A DNA stretch of 5,647 nt from CAZKUN01 sp964555935 (GTDB lineage: Bacteria; Armatimonadota; Zipacnadia; Zipacnadales; VGFC01). Below are positions 5,525 to 5,647 of this stretch, piece after piece (positions within the stretch are counted from its first letter, which is position 1; each line of letters starts with the position of its first letter). Below the pieces are notes generated by a model. The model saw only the letters and a list, made by a program, of their open reading frames with translations, searched no databases and was not told the origin of the DNA. Location of the stretch: assembly GCA_964555935.1 (NCBI GenBank), contig CAZKUN010000406.1:1-5647 (forward strand), given 5' to 3'. Made by a program: the position numbers and the translations under genes.

Positions 5525-5647
5525 CCCAGGCCGGACGCTTGCGCCGCTTCGCCGCGAACGCCTCGAACGCTGACAACGTCGGCGCCGGCGCTGAGCTCAC
5601 CTTTGCCCGCGCCGCCGGCGTCAAGCCAAGCTGCATCGCCGCCTGCC
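5466..5647 (-). CDS. Probable P27-like phage terminase small subunit, C-terminal part (open at window edge)
   Basis: The minus strand from the right edge reads QAAMQLGLTPAARAKV, then SSAPAPTLSAFEAFAAKRRKRPAW, and stops at 5466-5468 (59 codons seen). The GLTPAARAKV motif followed by a short proline-rich linker and an F-E-A-F end matches the C-terminus of P27/Terminase_4 small subunits, which recognise phage DNA for packaging with the large subunit. The last ~20 codons (from about VTRAATCDV) run antisense through the truncated integrase start and are probably not native, so the original stop may have been lost at the junction. The assignment rests on a short motif and is moderate. Confidence 0.5.
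   Translation of the reverse strand, partial: QAAMQLGLTPAARAKVSSAPAPTLSAFEAFAAKRRKRPAWVTRAATCDVACRRGRRVQG

Noticed and set aside
1..5647. tRNA or rRNA gene as integration target
   Set aside because: I saw no tRNA-like fold or rRNA motif near either junction. The target on the left is a protein-coding gene.

Overview
The window looks like the end of an integrated mobile element in a high-GC bacterium. The left flank (1 to about 481) is very GC-rich and carries part of a chromosomal NtrC-type AAA+ regulator gene, which is cut immediately upstream of its Walker A motif. The style of that regulator (an ATPase with a degenerate GAFTGA loop) and the codon use would suit Acidobacteriota, Gemmatimonadota or Myxococcota-like bacteria. 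This host guess is weak, because there is no rRNA or other taxonomic marker.

From about 481 to 4544 every gene lies on the minus strand and can be read as one module transcribed leftward: a short excisionase-like HTH protein (4338-4544), a 516-residue DnaB-N/RepA-like AAA ATPase (2773-4323), two small unknown proteins in the same reading frame separated by one TAG codon (2339-2632 and 2141-2332), and a large serine recombinase (418-2130) whose reading frame runs across the junction into the disrupted regulator gene. The 3' end of the ATPase gene and the DNA just after it hold ten TGGCAG hexamers in one orientation at roughly 11-bp phasing. They are split into groups of four and six by an AT-richer spacer and are followed by an 11-bp GC hairpin. 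This resembles an iteron-type replication origin beside its own replication ATPase, so the element may be able to excise and replicate.

An AT-rich divergent intergenic region (about 4551-4682), with a 9-bp direct repeat and an inverted repeat, separates the leftward module from a rightward pair: a basic protein with a four-cysteine zinc-binding knuckle (4683-5396) and, overlapping it by ATGA, the start of a tyrosine integrase (5393-5524) that stops after only 43 residues. The last ~120 bases do not continue the integrase. On the minus strand they read as the C-terminal part of a P27-like phage terminase small subunit, open at the window edge.

Taken together, this is a mosaic integrative element or prophage end: a serine recombinase for integration into a regulator gene, a probable excision factor, a plasmid- or phage-like replication ATPase with a candidate origin, a remnant of a second (tyrosine) integrase module, and the beginning of a phage packaging region. 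The second attachment junction is not in the window, so the element's total size and exact ends are unknown.
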